From positions 1 to 64,000 of the forward strand of contig KB911075.1 of assembly GCA_000383295.1 (NCBI GenBank): DNA of 64,000 nucleotides. The letters run 5' to 3'. The first letter of the stretch is position 1. Each line of letters starts with the position of its first letter. This stretch comes from Faecalispora sporosphaeroides DSM 1294. GTDB taxonomy: Bacteria; Bacillota; Clostridia; Oscillospirales; Acutalibacteraceae. Below the pieces are notes generated by a model that was not told the DNA's origin, made no database searches, and saw only the letters and a list, made by a program, of their open reading frames with translations. Below are positions 25,361 through 35,383 of the stretch, one piece after another. The position numbers were made by a program, and so were the translations under genes.

Positions 25361-27898
25361 ATGATGATGAAATACAGGGTGCATGAAGTGGCGAAGGATC
25401 TGAACGTGCCGAACAAGGTCGTGATCGAGATCCTGCAAAAATATTGTAACGAGACAAAGAAACATATGACCGCGCTGACGGAGCAGGAGCTCGACATGGT
25501 GTTTGAAGCGATTACGCAGAAAAACAGCATGGGCTCCTTGGAGGCATACTTTGCCGACAACGCACGGAGCGAGCCGCAGGCGGCGGTACAGACTGCCGCC
25601 GCGGCCCCCGAGGCGCCGCCGCAGCCCGCAGCGACCGCACAGCGCCCGCAGCAGCAGGCCCCGGCGGCAGCCGGCGGGCAGCCGGTGAGAAAAGCGGTGA
25701 AGCCGGGCAAGATCACCCCGGTTGGCCCGAAGCCGAACGCCCCCCAGCAGCAGGGCCAGGGGCGGCCGCAGCAGGGCCAGCAACACCAGAATCAACAGCG
25801 CTCCGCCCACCCGCAGGGCCAGCAGAACCGGCCCCAGCAGCAGAACCACCACGGCCAGAACGCCCAGCCGCAGCAGAGCGCCCACGCGCCCGCCGCCTCT
25901 GCGGATTCCAATGTGGTGAGAAAGCCCCAGGGCCGCATTGTAGACACCCGCACCTCGAATGTGGAGCTCGACCGCTACAATGAAAAATATGACCGCATGG
26001 CTTCCGAAAAGGTTAAGACGGACAACGTGGTGAAAAAGCAGAAGCTGACCCAGCGCAGCTCGCAGTACCGCGGCAAGCCGAGGAACGCCCGCCGCGAAAC
26101 CGAGAGCGAACGCCTGCGCCGCATCGCGCAGGAGCGCAAGCAGAAGCAGATGACCGTCACCATCCCCGAAGAGCTCACCGTGGGCGAATTTGCGCTGCGC
26201 CTGAAGGCCACCGCCGCTGAGGTCATCAAAAAGCTGATGGCTCTGGGCGTGTTTGCCACCGTGAACGACACGATCGATTTCGACACCGCCGCTCTTGTCG
26301 CGCTGGAATTCCACGCGAAGGTAGAGAAGGAGGTCGTCGTCACGATTGAGGAGCAGATCATAGACGACAGCGAGGATGAGGACGACAACCTCGTGCCCCG
26401 CGCCCCGGTTGTGGTCGTTATGGGCCACGTAGACCACGGCAAGACCTCTCTGCTCGACGCGATCCGCAACGCGAAGGTAACAGCCTCCGAGGCGGGCGGC
26501 ATTACCCAGCACATCGGCGCGTACCGCGTCAGCATACAAGATCGGCCGATCACGTTCCTCGATACCCCCGGCCATGCGGCGTTTACCACCATGCGCGCCC
26601 GCGGCGCGCAGGTGACGGATATCGCCGTGCTGGTAGTGGCCGCCGACGACGGCGTGATGCCGCAGACGGTGGAGGCGATCAACCACGCCAAGGCCGCCGG
26701 CGTTTCGATCATCGTGGCCGTCAACAAAATAGATAAGCCCGGCGCCAATCCGGACCACGTGAAGCAGCAGCTCACCGAATACGGCCTGGTGGCCGAGGAG
26801 TGGGGCGGTGACACGCCGTGCATCCCCGTTTCGGCCAAAACGCAGCAGGGTATCGACGATCTGCTCGAGATGATCCTGCTGGTAGCGGATATGAAGGAGC
26901 TGCGCGCGAATCCGGAACGCGCGGCGAAGGGTACCGTAATCGAGGCCCGCCTGGATAAGGGCCGCGGCCCCATCGCCACTGTGCTGGTGCAGAACGGCAC
27001 CCTGCATGTGGGCGATATTGTGGTGGCCGGCGCCAGCGTTGGCCGTGTTCGCGCCATGATGGACGACCGCGGCAACCGCGTACAGGATGCCGGGCCCTCG
27101 ATGCCGGTGGAGATTACCGGCCTTGGCGAGGTGCCTGCCGGCGGTGACACGCTCAACGCCGTTTCCGATGAGCGCCTGGCGCGCGAGCTGGTAGAGCAGC
27201 GCTACAACGAGCAGAAGGAAGAGCAGTTCCGTGCGCAGACGAAGGTCACGCTCGACAACCTGTTCGACCAGATGCAGCAGGGCGACATGAAGACCCTGCA
27301 GATCATTGTCAAGGCGGACGTGCAGGGCTCTGTGGAGGCTGTGCGCCAGTCGCTCGAGAAGCTCTCGAACGAAGAGGTGCGCGTGGCCGTGATCCACGGC
27401 GGCGTCGGCGCGATCAGCGAATCCGACGTGATGCTCGCGAATGCCTCAAACGCGATCATTGTCGGCTTTAACGTGCGGCCCGATCCCATCGCTGAAGAGA
27501 ACGCCAAGCGCGACGGTGTGGATATGCGCCTGTACCGCGTGATTTATGACTGCATCGACGAGATCGAATCCGCCATGAAGGGCATGCTTGCCCCGAAATT
27601 CCGCGAGGTTGCGCTCGGCAAGGCGGAGGCGCGCGAGATTTACAAAATATCCAATGTGGGTACCATTATCGGCGCCCACGTCATCGGCGGCAAGCTTGTC
27701 AGAAATGCCCAGGTTCGCGTTGTGCGAGACGGAATCGTGATTACCGAAGACAAAATTGCCTCTCTGCGCCGCTTCAAAGACGACGTGAAAGAGGTGGCCG
27801 ACGGCTATGACTGCGGTATCGGGCTGGATCGCTTCAACGATGTAAAGGAAGGCGACATTCTGGAGGCTTTTGCCATGGAGGAATACCGGGAGGATTAA
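25361..27898 (+). CDS. infB: Translation initiation factor IF-2
   Basis: IF-2 is the GTPase that places initiator tRNA on the 30S subunit and joins the subunits. The 845-residue protein has an IF2_N domain (1-55) and a low-complexity Gln/Pro/Ala-rich linker (about 65-200, with many QQ, NQ and HPQG units). A second IF2_N domain lies at about 265-320. The G domain has GHVDHGKT at 355-362, DTPGHAAF and NKIDKPG, followed by domains II-IV. ATG at 25361 follows GGGAGGGATG. It is the operon's largest gene. Confidence 0.98.
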   Translation: MMMKYRVHEVAKDLNVPNKVVIEILQKYCNETKKHMTALTEQELDMVFEAITQKNSMGSLEAYFADNARSEPQAAVQTAAAAPEAPPQPAATAQRPQQQAPAAAGGQPVRKAVKPGKITPVGPKPNAPQQQGQGRPQQGQQHQNQQRSAHPQGQQNRPQQQNHHGQNAQPQQSAHAPAASADSNVVRKPQGRIVDTRTSNVELDRYNEKYDRMASEKVKTDNVVKKQKLTQRSSQYRGKPRNARRETESERLRRIAQERKQKQMTVTIPEELTVGEFALRLKATAAEVIKKLMALGVFATVNDTIDFDTAALVALEFHAKVEKEVVVTIEEQIIDDSEDEDDNLVPRAPVVVVMGHVDHGKTSLLDAIRNAKVTASEAGGITQHIGAYRVSIQDRPITFLDTPGHAAFTTMRARGAQVTDIAVLVVAADDGVMPQTVEAINHAKAAGVSIIVAVNKIDKPGANPDHVKQQLTEYGLVAEEWGGDTPCIPVSAKTQQGIDDLLEMILLVADMKELRANPERAAKGTVIEARLDKGRGPIATVLVQNGTLHVGDIVVAGASVGRVRAMMDDRGNRVQDAGPSMPVEITGLGEVPAGGDTLNAVSDERLARELVEQRYNEQKEEQFRAQTKVTLDNLFDQMQQGDMKTLQIIVKADVQGSVEAVRQSLEKLSNEEVRVAVIHGGVGAISESDVMLANASNAIIVGFNVRPDPIAEENAKRDGVDMRLYRVIYDCIDEIESAMKGMLAPKFREVALGKAEAREIYKISNVGTIIGAHVIGGKLVRNAQVRVVRDGIVITEDKIASLRRFKDDVKEVADGYDCGIGLDRFNDVKEGDILEAFAMEEYRED

Positions 27899-27901
27899 GG
27901 A

Positions 27902-28276
27902 ATGCCAAGCCATAAAATGGAACGGATCACGGAGGACATTCACCGCGAGCTGACCGCGGTGTTCCGTGAGCTGAAAGACCCCCGTGTACAGGGCCTGATC
28001 AGCATTGTGCGTGTGGATGTGACGAACGATCTGTCTTACTGCACGGTGTATGTCAGCGCCATGGAAGGGCTGGACAAGGCTAAAACGGCGGTGGATGGCC
28101 TGAAATCGGCGGGCGGGTACATCCGCCGCGAGCTGGGCCTTCGCCTCAAGCTGCGCCACGTGCCGGTGCTTTTGTTCCACGCCACGGATTCCATTGAGTA
28201 CGGCGCCAACATTTCAAGGCTGCTGTCGGACTGGAAGGACGGGGAGGAGCAGAACGGGGAGGAACGCGATGATTGA
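27902..28276 (+). CDS. rbfA: Ribosome-binding factor A
   Basis: RbfA is a KH-like factor for 16S 5'-end maturation. The 124-residue protein matches the family: ERITEDIHRELTAVFRELKDPRV, SIVRVDVTNDLSYCTVYVS, and IRRELGLRLKLRHVPVLLFHATDSIEYGANIS. It begins 3 bases after infB and overlaps the start of nrnA by 8 bases, so translation is coupled. Confidence 0.96.
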   Translation: MPSHKMERITEDIHRELTAVFRELKDPRVQGLISIVRVDVTNDLSYCTVYVSAMEGLDKAKTAVDGLKSAGGYIRRELGLRLKLRHVPVLLFHATDSIEYGANISRLLSDWKDGEEQNGEERDD

Positions 28277-29222
28277 TCTGGAGCGGGTGGTTTCTCTGCT
28301 ACGCGGTGCGCAGGATATTGAGATTTTAAGCCACCATTTTCCCGACGGCGACACGCTGGGCTGCGCTGCGGCGCTCTGCCGCGCGCTGCAGCGCATGGGC
28401 AAGCGGGCCCGCTGCACCTGCGCCGACCCCGTTTCGGAGAAATACAGCTTTTTGTTCGACGGGATCGAGCGCCAGGAGTTCCCTGCCCAATTCGTTGTCA
28501 GCGTCGATGTGGCGGACAGCAAGCTGCTCGGGCCGGTGCTCGCGGCGAAGCACGCGGGCAAGATCGACCTGTGCATCGACCACCACGGCTCCCACCAGGA
28601 TTTTGCGGAAAACTCGTATGTGGACAGCACCGCCGCCGCGGCCTGCGAGATCATCTATGAGGTGATCTGCCGCCTGGGCATTGAACCGGATCAAGTGATC
28701 GCGCAGGCGGTCTACACGGGCATCACGACGGATACCGGGTGCTTCCGCTATTCCAACACCACGGCGCGCACCCACGAGATTGCCGCCAAAGTGATCCGCA
28801 CGGGCATCGACGCCGGGGACATCAACCGCCGGATGTTCGAGACCAAAACGCGCGCCCGGTTGGAAATGGAGCGCAGCGTTCTGGATTCGATCGCGTTTTA
28901 CTTTGACGCGCGCTGCGCCGTCATGTGCATCAGTCGCGCGATGATCGAGGCTTCCGGTGCGGACGAGGGCGACCTCGACGGCCTTTCGGCCATCCCCCGC
29001 CAGATTGAGGGCGTTCTCGTGGGTGTTACGATGCGCGAGCGTAAAATCGGCGGCTACAAGGTCTCTTTGCGCACACAGCCGCAGGTAAACGCGGCGAAAA
29101 TCTGCGCGGAGTTCGGCGGCGGCGGCCATGCGGCGGCGGCCGGCTGTACCCTTGAGGAAGACTTTGAGCCCGCCCGAGAAAGGCTTTTGGCCGCGATCGG
29201 CAAGGTTCTGGAAGCAATGTGA
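28269..29222 (+). CDS. nrnA: Bifunctional oligoribonuclease / pAp phosphatase NrnA
   Basis: This 317-residue DHH/DHHA1 enzyme degrades short RNA (nanoRNA) and removes the 3'-phosphate of pAp. Metal motifs are visible: HHFPDGDTLG (motif I), VSVDVADS (motif II), IDHHGSH (DHH motif III) and TGITTDTGCFRY (motif IV). The C-terminal DHHA1 glycine signature is FGGGGHAAAAG. ATG at 28269 overlaps rbfA. Its place between rbfA and truB is conserved in many Firmicutes. Confidence 0.95.
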   Translation: MIDLERVVSLLRGAQDIEILSHHFPDGDTLGCAAALCRALQRMGKRARCTCADPVSEKYSFLFDGIERQEFPAQFVVSVDVADSKLLGPVLAAKHAGKIDLCIDHHGSHQDFAENSYVDSTAAAACEIIYEVICRLGIEPDQVIAQAVYTGITTDTGCFRYSNTTARTHEIAAKVIRTGIDAGDINRRMFETKTRARLEMERSVLDSIAFYFDARCAVMCISRAMIEASGADEGDLDGLSAIPRQIEGVLVGVTMRERKIGGYKVSLRTQPQVNAAKICAEFGGGGHAAAAGCTLEEDFEPARERLLAAIGKVLEAM

Positions 29223-29232
29223 GGTGACCCCG

Positions 29233-30156
29233 ATGAACGGAGTCCTGGTAATAGATAAGCCCTGCGATTTTACCTCGTTCGACGTGGTGGCGGTCGTTCG
29301 CCGCCTGAGCCGGGAGAGAAAAATTGGGCATACCGGTACGTTGGACCCGATGGCGACGGGAGTTCTCCCGCTGCTGCTGGGCAAGGCGACCCGCGCCGCC
29401 TCTCTGCTGGAGGATTCCGACAAGGTGTACCGCGCGGAGTTCCAGCTCGGGGTGGATACCGACACGCAGGATAACACCGGCACGGTGCTGCGGCGGAGCG
29501 ATGCGCCGGTGAGCCGCGAGCAGCTGGCAGCGGCGCTGCCCTCCTTTCAGGGCGACATTCTGCAAACGCCGCCGATGTATTCGGCGGTGCGAAAAGACGG
29601 CCGGCGTTTGTACGAGCTGGCGCGTCAGGGAATTGAGATAGAACGCGAGCCCCGTCCGGTGACGATTTACCGGCTGGAGCTGTTGGAATACAGCGAGCCC
29701 GAGCGGCGGGGAAGCCTGCTGGTCGAATGCTCGAAGGGAACGTATATCCGCGCGCTGTGCGCCGATTTGGGACAGGCCGTGGGCAGCCTCGGCTTGATGA
29801 CGGCGCTGCGCCGCACCCGCGCCTGCGGCTTTTCGCTGGAGCAGGCGCTTTCGATCGGCGAAGCCCGCACGCTTGCGGAGCAAAATCAGCTCGAAAGCCG
29901 GGTTCTGCCGGTGGAGAGCCTGTTTCTCCACCTGCCGCGGGTTTCGGTGACAGAAGCGCAGAGCGTGCGGTTTCAAAATGGCGGCGCGCTGGCGCTGGAG
30001 CGCCTGCGGCTGGGTGATTGCCCCGCGCCGGGAGCGCGGATGCGGGTTTGTTCGCCCGAAGGGGCGTTTTTGGGCCTTGGCCGGGTGGACGCCGAAACGC
30101 AGGAGCTGGCCGTGCTGCGCCTGTTTTGCGACAGCGGCGCAGAGCGAAAGGCCTGA
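29233..30156 (+). CDS. truB: tRNA pseudouridine synthase B
   Basis: TruB makes pseudouridine 55 in the T loop of tRNAs. This 307-residue protein has the start NGVLVIDKPCDFTSFDVV, then the catalytic motif HTGTLDPMATGVLPL (catalytic Asp), and YSAVRKDGRRLYELARQG and CSKGTYIRALCADLG. A C-terminal PUA-like extension runs from about 240 to 300. It starts 10 bases after nrnA with GAGGTGA upstream. Confidence 0.97.
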   Translation: MNGVLVIDKPCDFTSFDVVAVVRRLSRERKIGHTGTLDPMATGVLPLLLGKATRAASLLEDSDKVYRAEFQLGVDTDTQDNTGTVLRRSDAPVSREQLAAALPSFQGDILQTPPMYSAVRKDGRRLYELARQGIEIEREPRPVTIYRLELLEYSEPERRGSLLVECSKGTYIRALCADLGQAVGSLGLMTALRRTRACGFSLEQALSIGEARTLAEQNQLESRVLPVESLFLHLPRVSVTEAQSVRFQNGGALALERLRLGDCPAPGARMRVCSPEGAFLGLGRVDAETQELAVLRLFCDSGAERKA

Positions 30157-30216
30157 CATGCCGCCGGTTTTCAGAGGTATGGGCGAGGGCAACAGCGCGG
30201 ATCGGGAGGTTTTGGT

Positions 30217-31158
30217 TTGAGATTACAGGTGTTCCATGATTTAAAACAGATTGCGCCGTCGGAGAGTGCGGTGGCCATGGGTGTTTTTGACGGAGTCCAC
30301 CTGGGGCATCAGAGAGTGATTTCTTGCGTGACCTTTACGGCCCGCAAGCTGGTTCCTACGGTGTTTACCTTCGACGCCAGCCCGCAGGAGATGTTCAAGG
30401 GGGACGGCGATTTGCGCCTGACCGCCGGCGAGAGCAAGCTGCGGCTGTTCGAGCGTCTGGGAGTGCGCCGGGTGTACATGCCCCGCTTTGAAGAGGTGCG
30501 CGCACTGTCGCCGCGGGAGTTTGTGGAAAACGTTCTGCATGGCGTCATGCGCGCCAAAGAGGTGAGCTGCGGCTTTAATTTTCATTTCGGCCGTGGCGGC
30601 AGGGCCGGCAGCGCGGAGCTCAAGGAGCTGTGCGCGCAGTTCGGCATTGAGGTGGCGGTCGTACCGGCGCTCACGCTCGATGGCAGACCGGTGAGTTCCA
30701 CGCGCATCCGCGAGGCGCTGCAGGCAGGCGACACCGCGGAGGCCGCCCGTCTTCTGGGCCGGTTTTACGCGGTGGACTTCCCGGTGGCGCACGGGCGCCA
30801 GCTGGGGCGCAAGCTGGGTGCGCCCACCATTAATCAGCCGTTCCCAAAGGGCTTTTTGTGTCCCCGGTTCGGCGTGTACGCCTCGGTTGTAACTGTGGGC
30901 GGCAAACGGTACGCCGGGGTGACAAATATTGGAATGCGGCCCACCGTCGGCTCCGACGGGGTGCTGGCCGAAACGATGATCGACGGCTTTTCGGGCGACC
31001 TGTACGGCCGTCGTGTGCCGGTGGAGCTGGTTTGCTTTCTGCGGCCCGAGCAGAAATTCGGCGATCTCGATCAGCTGCGGCAGGCGATTCTGCGCGACGC
31101 AGACACGGCCCGCGGTCTTGTGAGCCCCTATTTACAAACCCGGGAAGCTATGGTATAA
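30217..31158 (+). CDS. ribF: Bifunctional riboflavin kinase / FAD synthetase
   Basis: RibF makes FMN and then FAD from riboflavin. The 313-residue protein has the adenylyltransferase HxGH-like motif GVFDGVHLGHQRV (residues 23-35) and CGFNFHFGRGGRAG. It also has VSSTRIREAL and the kinase domain with GRQLGRKLGAPTINQPFP followed by GVTNIGMRPTVG. TTG start at 30217 after GGGAGG. It follows truB by 60 bases as usual. The last codons contain a promoter for rpsO. Confidence 0.95.
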   Translation: MRLQVFHDLKQIAPSESAVAMGVFDGVHLGHQRVISCVTFTARKLVPTVFTFDASPQEMFKGDGDLRLTAGESKLRLFERLGVRRVYMPRFEEVRALSPREFVENVLHGVMRAKEVSCGFNFHFGRGGRAGSAELKELCAQFGIEVAVVPALTLDGRPVSSTRIREALQAGDTAEAARLLGRFYAVDFPVAHGRQLGRKLGAPTINQPFPKGFLCPRFGVYASVVTVGGKRYAGVTNIGMRPTVGSDGVLAETMIDGFSGDLYGRRVPVELVCFLRPEQKFGDLDQLRQAILRDADTARGLVSPYLQTREAMV

Positions 31159-31159
31159 T
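31131..31159 (+). promoter_or_regulatory. Promoter of rpsO inside the end of ribF
   Basis: TTTACA (31131-31136), a 17-base spacer, then TATAAT (31154-31159), overlapping the last codons of ribF. The roughly 115-base leader that follows carries paired segments (AAGCCCCTTT/GGGGAG and CACCGG/CTGGG). These may form an S15-binding regulatory site. Confidence 0.75.
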
Positions 31160-31283
31160 CAATCAGTTAGTGTAAGCCCCTTTCCCGGAATAAGGAATAA
31201 GCCCCTTTGGGGAGTTCACCGGCCTTTTGCTGGGATTGTGGGTACAATAGGTGCGTAACCCGCACGGAAAGGGTGGAAAAACC

Positions 31284-31547
31284 ATGTTAAAAGAAGAAAA
31301 ACAGCAGATTATTGAGCAGTATGCTCTGCACGAGGGAGACACCGGCTCCGCCGAAGTTCAGATCGCGATTCTGACCAAGAGAATCAACGATTTGACCGAT
31401 CACCTCAAAATCCACAAGAAGGATCATCATTCTCGCCGCGGCCTGTTGAAAATGGTCGGACAGAGAAGAAGTATGCTGAAATACCTGACCAAAACGGATA
31501 TTGTGCGTTATCGCGCCATTATCGAAAAACTGGGCATCCGTAAGTAA
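31284..31547 (+). CDS. rpsO: Small-subunit ribosomal protein uS15
   Basis: This 87-residue protein binds 16S rRNA at the central domain junction. Conserved blocks are [36 protein letters not shown] and RRSMLKYL. The ATG at 31284 is the family start and is preceded by AAAGGGTGG. It is followed by a terminator and then pnp, the standard rpsO-pnp order. Confidence 0.98.
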   Translation: MLKEEKQQIIEQYALHEGDTGSAEVQIAILTKRINDLTDHLKIHKKDHHSRRGLLKMVGQRRSMLKYLTKTDIVRYRAIIEKLGIRK

Positions 31548-31561
31548 TAGCACGCTGTTTC

Positions 31562-31592
31562 AGGCAGACGGCTTTTTAGCCGTCTGCCTTTT
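31562..31592 (+). terminator. Terminator between rpsO and pnp
   Basis: AGGCAGACGGC pairs with GCCGTCTGCCT around TTTTTA, then TTT. It probably gives partial read-through into pnp, as in other bacteria. Confidence 0.85.
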
Positions 31593-31747
31593 AGGCATCT
31601 GCGCGAGATTGTTCCGTTTACGGGAGGATCCGGGTTTTAGCAGTGAAACGAGTTTCTAGGCGTTACGTGTAGAAATTGGTTTAATTGCTAAGCCTGCTTC
31701 CCTCCCGGGCAAGATTTGAAAAAAGAAGTAACAAGGAGGATTTTTTG

Positions 31748-33967
31748 ATGTTCGAAAATTTCAAGGTGTATGAAACCGATTTCGCCGGCCGCCCGCTGGT
31801 GATCGAAACCGGTAAAATGGCTCAGCTGGCCAACGGCGAATGCCTTGTGCGCTACGGCGAAACCGTTGTTCACGTGGCGGTAACGGCCTCGGCCAAGCCC
31901 CGCGACGGCATTGACTTTTTCCCGCTTTCCGTCGATTTTGAAGAGAAGCTGTACGCAGTCGGCAAAATCCCCGGCTCGTTCTTAAAGAGAGAAGGCCGCC
32001 CCTCCGAAAAGGCGGTTTTGGCCTCCCGGGTGATCGACCGCCCCATTCGCCCGCTGTTCCCGAAGGATATGCGCAACGACGTTTCCGTCGTCTGCACCGT
32101 CATGTCCGTAGACCCCGACTGCTCCCCCGAAATCGCCGCCATGGTGGGCACCTCCATCGCGATCAGCATTTCGGACATCCCGTGGAGAGGGCCGATCTCT
32201 GCTGTTTCCGTCGGCTATGTGGATGGTGAGATCGTCATCAACCCCACCGCCGAGCAGAAAGAGAAGTCTCAGATGGCCGTGACAGTGGCCTCCACTGATT
32301 CCCGCATCGCGATGATTGAGGCCGGTGCGAATGAGGTGAGCGACGATGTGATGTACAACGGCATTTTGGCGGGCCATGCCGCCAACCAGCCGATCATCGA
32401 GCTGATCAAGAAGATGAAGGAAGAGATCGGCAAGGAGAAGTTCAGCTACCCGAGCAACGAGCCCGACGAGGGGATGCTCGCCGCGATCAAGGAATTCGCG
32501 ATTGAAGAGATTCGCCTGGCGCTCGACACCGACGACAAGACGGTGCGCGACGCCCGTTTGAAGCCGATTTACGAAAAAGTGCATGAGAAGTTCGACGAGA
32601 TTTACCCCGACAGCGCGGCAAAGATCGACGAATGCCTGTATAAAACCCAGAAATACGTGGTACGCCGCTGGCTGCTCGACGAGAAGAAGCGCGTGGACGG
32701 GCGCGGCATGGATGAAATTCGCCCGCTCGCGGCGGAGGTTGGCCTGCTGCCCCGCGTACACGGCTCCGGCATGTTCACCCGCGGCCAGACTCAGGTGCTC
32801 ACCGTCGTCACCCTCGGCCCGGTCACAGACCGCCAGCTGCTCGACGGCATTGACGACGAGGAGTACAAGCGCTATATGCACCACTACAACTTCCCGTCCT
32901 ACTCCGTTGGCGAAACAAAGCCCAGCCGCGGCCCCGGCCGCCGCGAAATCGGCCACGGCGCTCTGGCGGAGCGCGCCCTGCTGCCGGTGATCCCCCCCGT
33001 GGAGGAATTCCCTTATGCGCTGCGCCTTGTTTCTGAGGTTCTGTCCTCCAACGGCTCCACCTCTCAGGGCTCCGTGTGCGGCAGCACTCTGGCGCTGATG
33101 GACGCCGGCGTGCCGATTAAGGCGCCGGTTGCCGGTATCTCCTGCGGTCTGATCACCGAGGGAGACCGCTGGATGACCATGGTGGACATTCAGGGTCTGG
33201 AAGATTTCTTCGGCGATATGGACTTTAAGGTGGCTGGTACCCATGCGGGCATTACCGCCATTCAGATGGACCTGAAGATCGACGGCCTGACCCCCGAGAT
33301 GGTCAAAGAGGCTTTGGAAAAGACACACAAGGCCCGCGATTATATTCTCGACGAAATCATGCTCCCGCAGATTCCCGCGCCGCGTACGGAGCTTTCAAAA
33401 TACGCGCCCAAAATGCTCTCCACCGTGATCCCCACGGAGAAGATCCGCGAGGTCATCGGTTCCGGCGGAAAGGTGATCCAGAAGATCTCCGCCGAATGCG
33501 GCGTGAAGATCGATATTGAGGACGACGGACATGTGTTTGTTTCCGGTATCGATATCGACAATTGCCGCCGCGCCATGACGATCATCGATACGATCGTGAA
33601 CGATCCGGAGCCCGGCGCCATCTACAACGGCCGTGTGACCCGCCTGATGGACTTCGGCGCGTTCGTCGAAATCGCCCCCGGCAAAGAGGGTTTGGTTCAC
33701 ATTTCCCGCCTGGATGTCAAGCGCACCGAGAAGGTGACCGATGTGGTCAATGTTGGCGACGAAGTAATGGTTAAGGTGCTCGAGATCGACGATAAAGGCC
33801 GCCTGAACCTCTCCCGCCGCGACGCGCTGATCGAGGTGGAGGGCCTTGTGCCGGAGAACGAGATTTCCGACGCGCCCCGCCGCCCTGCTCCCCGCAGAGA
33901 CGATCGCCGTGACGACCGCCGCGGCAGCAACGGCTTCCGCCCCAACACCAATAAGCCGCGTCAGTAA
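31748..33967 (+). CDS. pnp: Polyribonucleotide nucleotidyltransferase (PNPase)
   Basis: PNPase degrades RNA from the 3' end using phosphate. The 739-residue protein has two RNase PH domains (about 1-215 and 305-540, with GETKPSRGPGRREIGHGALAERAL near the active site and GTHAGITAIQMDLKI). A linking helical domain, a KH domain (EVIGSGGKVIQKI) and an S1 domain (GAIYNGRVTRLMDFGAFVEI) are also present. An Arg/Asp-rich tail (RRDDRRDDRRGS) ends the protein. ATG at 31748 follows AAGGAGG; the preceding 150-base region is a leader. Confidence 0.98.
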   Translation: MFENFKVYETDFAGRPLVIETGKMAQLANGECLVRYGETVVHVAVTASAKPRDGIDFFPLSVDFEEKLYAVGKIPGSFLKREGRPSEKAVLASRVIDRPIRPLFPKDMRNDVSVVCTVMSVDPDCSPEIAAMVGTSIAISISDIPWRGPISAVSVGYVDGEIVINPTAEQKEKSQMAVTVASTDSRIAMIEAGANEVSDDVMYNGILAGHAANQPIIELIKKMKEEIGKEKFSYPSNEPDEGMLAAIKEFAIEEIRLALDTDDKTVRDARLKPIYEKVHEKFDEIYPDSAAKIDECLYKTQKYVVRRWLLDEKKRVDGRGMDEIRPLAAEVGLLPRVHGSGMFTRGQTQVLTVVTLGPVTDRQLLDGIDDEEYKRYMHHYNFPSYSVGETKPSRGPGRREIGHGALAERALLPVIPPVEEFPYALRLVSEVLSSNGSTSQGSVCGSTLALMDAGVPIKAPVAGISCGLITEGDRWMTMVDIQGLEDFFGDMDFKVAGTHAGITAIQMDLKIDGLTPEMVKEALEKTHKARDYILDEIMLPQIPAPRTELSKYAPKMLSTVIPTEKIREVIGSGGKVIQKISAECGVKIDIEDDGHVFVSGIDIDNCRRAMTIIDTIVNDPEPGAIYNGRVTRLMDFGAFVEIAPGKEGLVHISRLDVKRTEKVTDVVNVGDEVMVKVLEIDDKGRLNLSRRDALIEVEGLVPENEISDAPRRPAPRRDDRRDDRRGSNGFRPNTNKPRQ

Positions 33968-34071
33968 TTGCGCGCCAGGCAACGGCTGCAGTAATTAAAA
34001 AATCAAGTCGCTCTCCCTTTTTGGAGTACGCAGGGATCTAGAAAAGAATAACGGGGGATTGCCCTACAGAA

Positions 34072-34098
34072 AGGTTCCGCGAAAGCGGAGCCTTTTTG
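34072..34098 (+). terminator. Rho-independent terminator after pnp
   Basis: GGTTCCGC-GAAA-GCGGAGCC followed by TTTTT, about 105 bases after the pnp stop. Confidence 0.88.
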
Positions 34099-34346
34099 CA
34101 TATGGGACGGAAGACACAAAAGTGCCGTTCCAAAAAAGTGCAGCTTTTTTGGAAAAATAAGGAACAGTCAGGCACTCTGAAGCATGAAACACTGTATCTC
34201 CTCGAGCATTTTCCATGACCGGTGCAGAAAAATAAAGTGAAAACACAAAGAATGGCCGAATGGAACCAAAGTCTCTCCCTGCCGCTTACTGTGCTTTTTT
34301 TACGGGTTTTACAGCAAAACTTTTCACTTTTTCGCGGCTTTATCCC

Positions 34347-34375
34347 TTGTGGGATATTTTCAGATAGGGTATAAT
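34347..34375 (+). promoter_or_regulatory. Promoter with a long untranslated leader
   Basis: TTGTGG (34347-34352), a 17-base spacer, then TATAAT (34370-34375). It lies 320 bases before the PAP2 gene. Confidence 0.65.
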
Positions 34376-34382
34376 AACGATA

Positions 34383-34690
34383 AGTAGCCTATGATACCGC
34401 TGATCTGGAAACAGATTATAACGGTGCGTTTGTGGCAGAAGAGCTTCTCTCCCCTCCTCGAGTGGGGGCAAAGATTTGGTTGGATGAAAGGGCGCCGAAC
34501 CATCCGCCGTGAATTTTCCAATCGGATCTGTAAGACCCGCCCGCAAAGGGGCGGTGCATACCCGCAGAAGACTGCCGCCGCGCGGCGAATCATCGAATGA
34601 CCTGAAATAGAGAATGAATGGTGCTTGAAATGGAGCAGAAATCCCCGGGCCGCGTTTTCAGCGGTATTGTTCGAGGGGATCGGAAAGGAA
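34383..34690 (+). other. Untranslated, hairpin-rich region before the PAP2 gene
   Basis: This transcribed stretch of about 310 bases has several GC stems: AGAAGAGCTTCT, CCCC..GGGG near 34450-34470, GGTT..AACC near 34478-34501, and CCGCCC-GCAAA-GGGGCGG near 34539-34556. One small ORF (34391-34600) lacks a ribosome site. It could be a structured leader or an independent small RNA. No known riboswitch consensus is recognised. The part of the gap before it (34100-34346) shows nothing. Confidence 0.4.
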
Positions 34691-34697
34691 ACAGTGG

Positions 34698-35309
34698 ATG
34701 TTTGATCGGATACAGACAATCGATATCAAAATGCTGCGCATGATTCAGAGGAATTTTCGCTGCAGCCTGTTTGACGCGGTGATGCCGTACATTTCTCTGG
34801 TGGGGAATGTGGGCGCGGTGTGGGCAACCGTGATGGTGGTGTTTTTCCTGATGCCGCATTACCGGGAGGCCGGGGTCGTGATGTTCTTTGTTCTGGCCGC
34901 CTGCGGCGTGCTGACGAACTTTGTGCTCAAGCCTCTGGTGGCGCGGCCAAGGCCCTGCCATACATACCAGGACCAAAAGCTGCTGGTGAACCGGCCCACG
35001 GATTATTCGTTTCCGTCCGGGCACACGATGTCCTCCTTTGGCGCGGCATTGATTATTTTTCACGCCAACCATGCGCTGGGGATCGTCGCCTTTGTATTTG
35101 CGTTTCTAATGGCGTTTTCCCGCCTTTATTTATTCGTTCACTACCCGTCGGATGTACTCACGGGAGTTGTGCTGGGGCTCTCCGCCGCCAGCGAGCCGCT
35201 GGTGCTGGTGTTCGCCGCGCTGTGCGCGTGTGTGTACTGCGGCAAAACCCGCTACCGCAGGGGGGAGGAAGAAACCACCGCGGGGGTGGGGGAATCCGGC
35301 AACGGATAG
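34698..35309 (+). CDS. PAP2-family membrane phosphatase
   Basis: This 203-residue integral membrane protein has about five helices and the three-part PAP2 acid phosphatase motif: KPLVARPRP (about residues 76-84), PSGHTMSSF (about 108-116) and SRLYLFVHYPSDV (about 145-157). It includes the catalytic His in PSGH and the second His in VHYPSDV. Such proteins dephosphorylate lipid phosphates such as undecaprenyl pyrophosphate or phosphatidic acid on the outer membrane face. The C-terminal tail is polar. GGAAAGG precedes the ATG. Confidence 0.92.
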   Translation: MFDRIQTIDIKMLRMIQRNFRCSLFDAVMPYISLVGNVGAVWATVMVVFFLMPHYREAGVVMFFVLAACGVLTNFVLKPLVARPRPCHTYQDQKLLVNRPTDYSFPSGHTMSSFGAALIIFHANHALGIVAFVFAFLMAFSRLYLFVHYPSDVLTGVVLGLSAASEPLVLVFAALCACVYCGKTRYRRGEEETTAGVGESGNG

Positions 35310-35383
35310 GCTTTGTCCCGTGCTGTAAGAGCAGGCCCGGCCTGCTTTGCATATAGATAGAACCAGGAAAAGGAGTGAGAGGA

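Noticed and set aside
25358-27397. A 679-codon minus-strand open frame opposite infB
   Set aside because: It lies wholly antisense to a clear infB. The translation is rich in His, Leu, Arg and Gly with no domain, as expected from the GC-rich third-codon pattern of the real gene.
34391-34600. 69-codon frame before the PAP2 gene
   Set aside because: No ribosome site; it covers GC-rich hairpins. More likely a non-coding leader.
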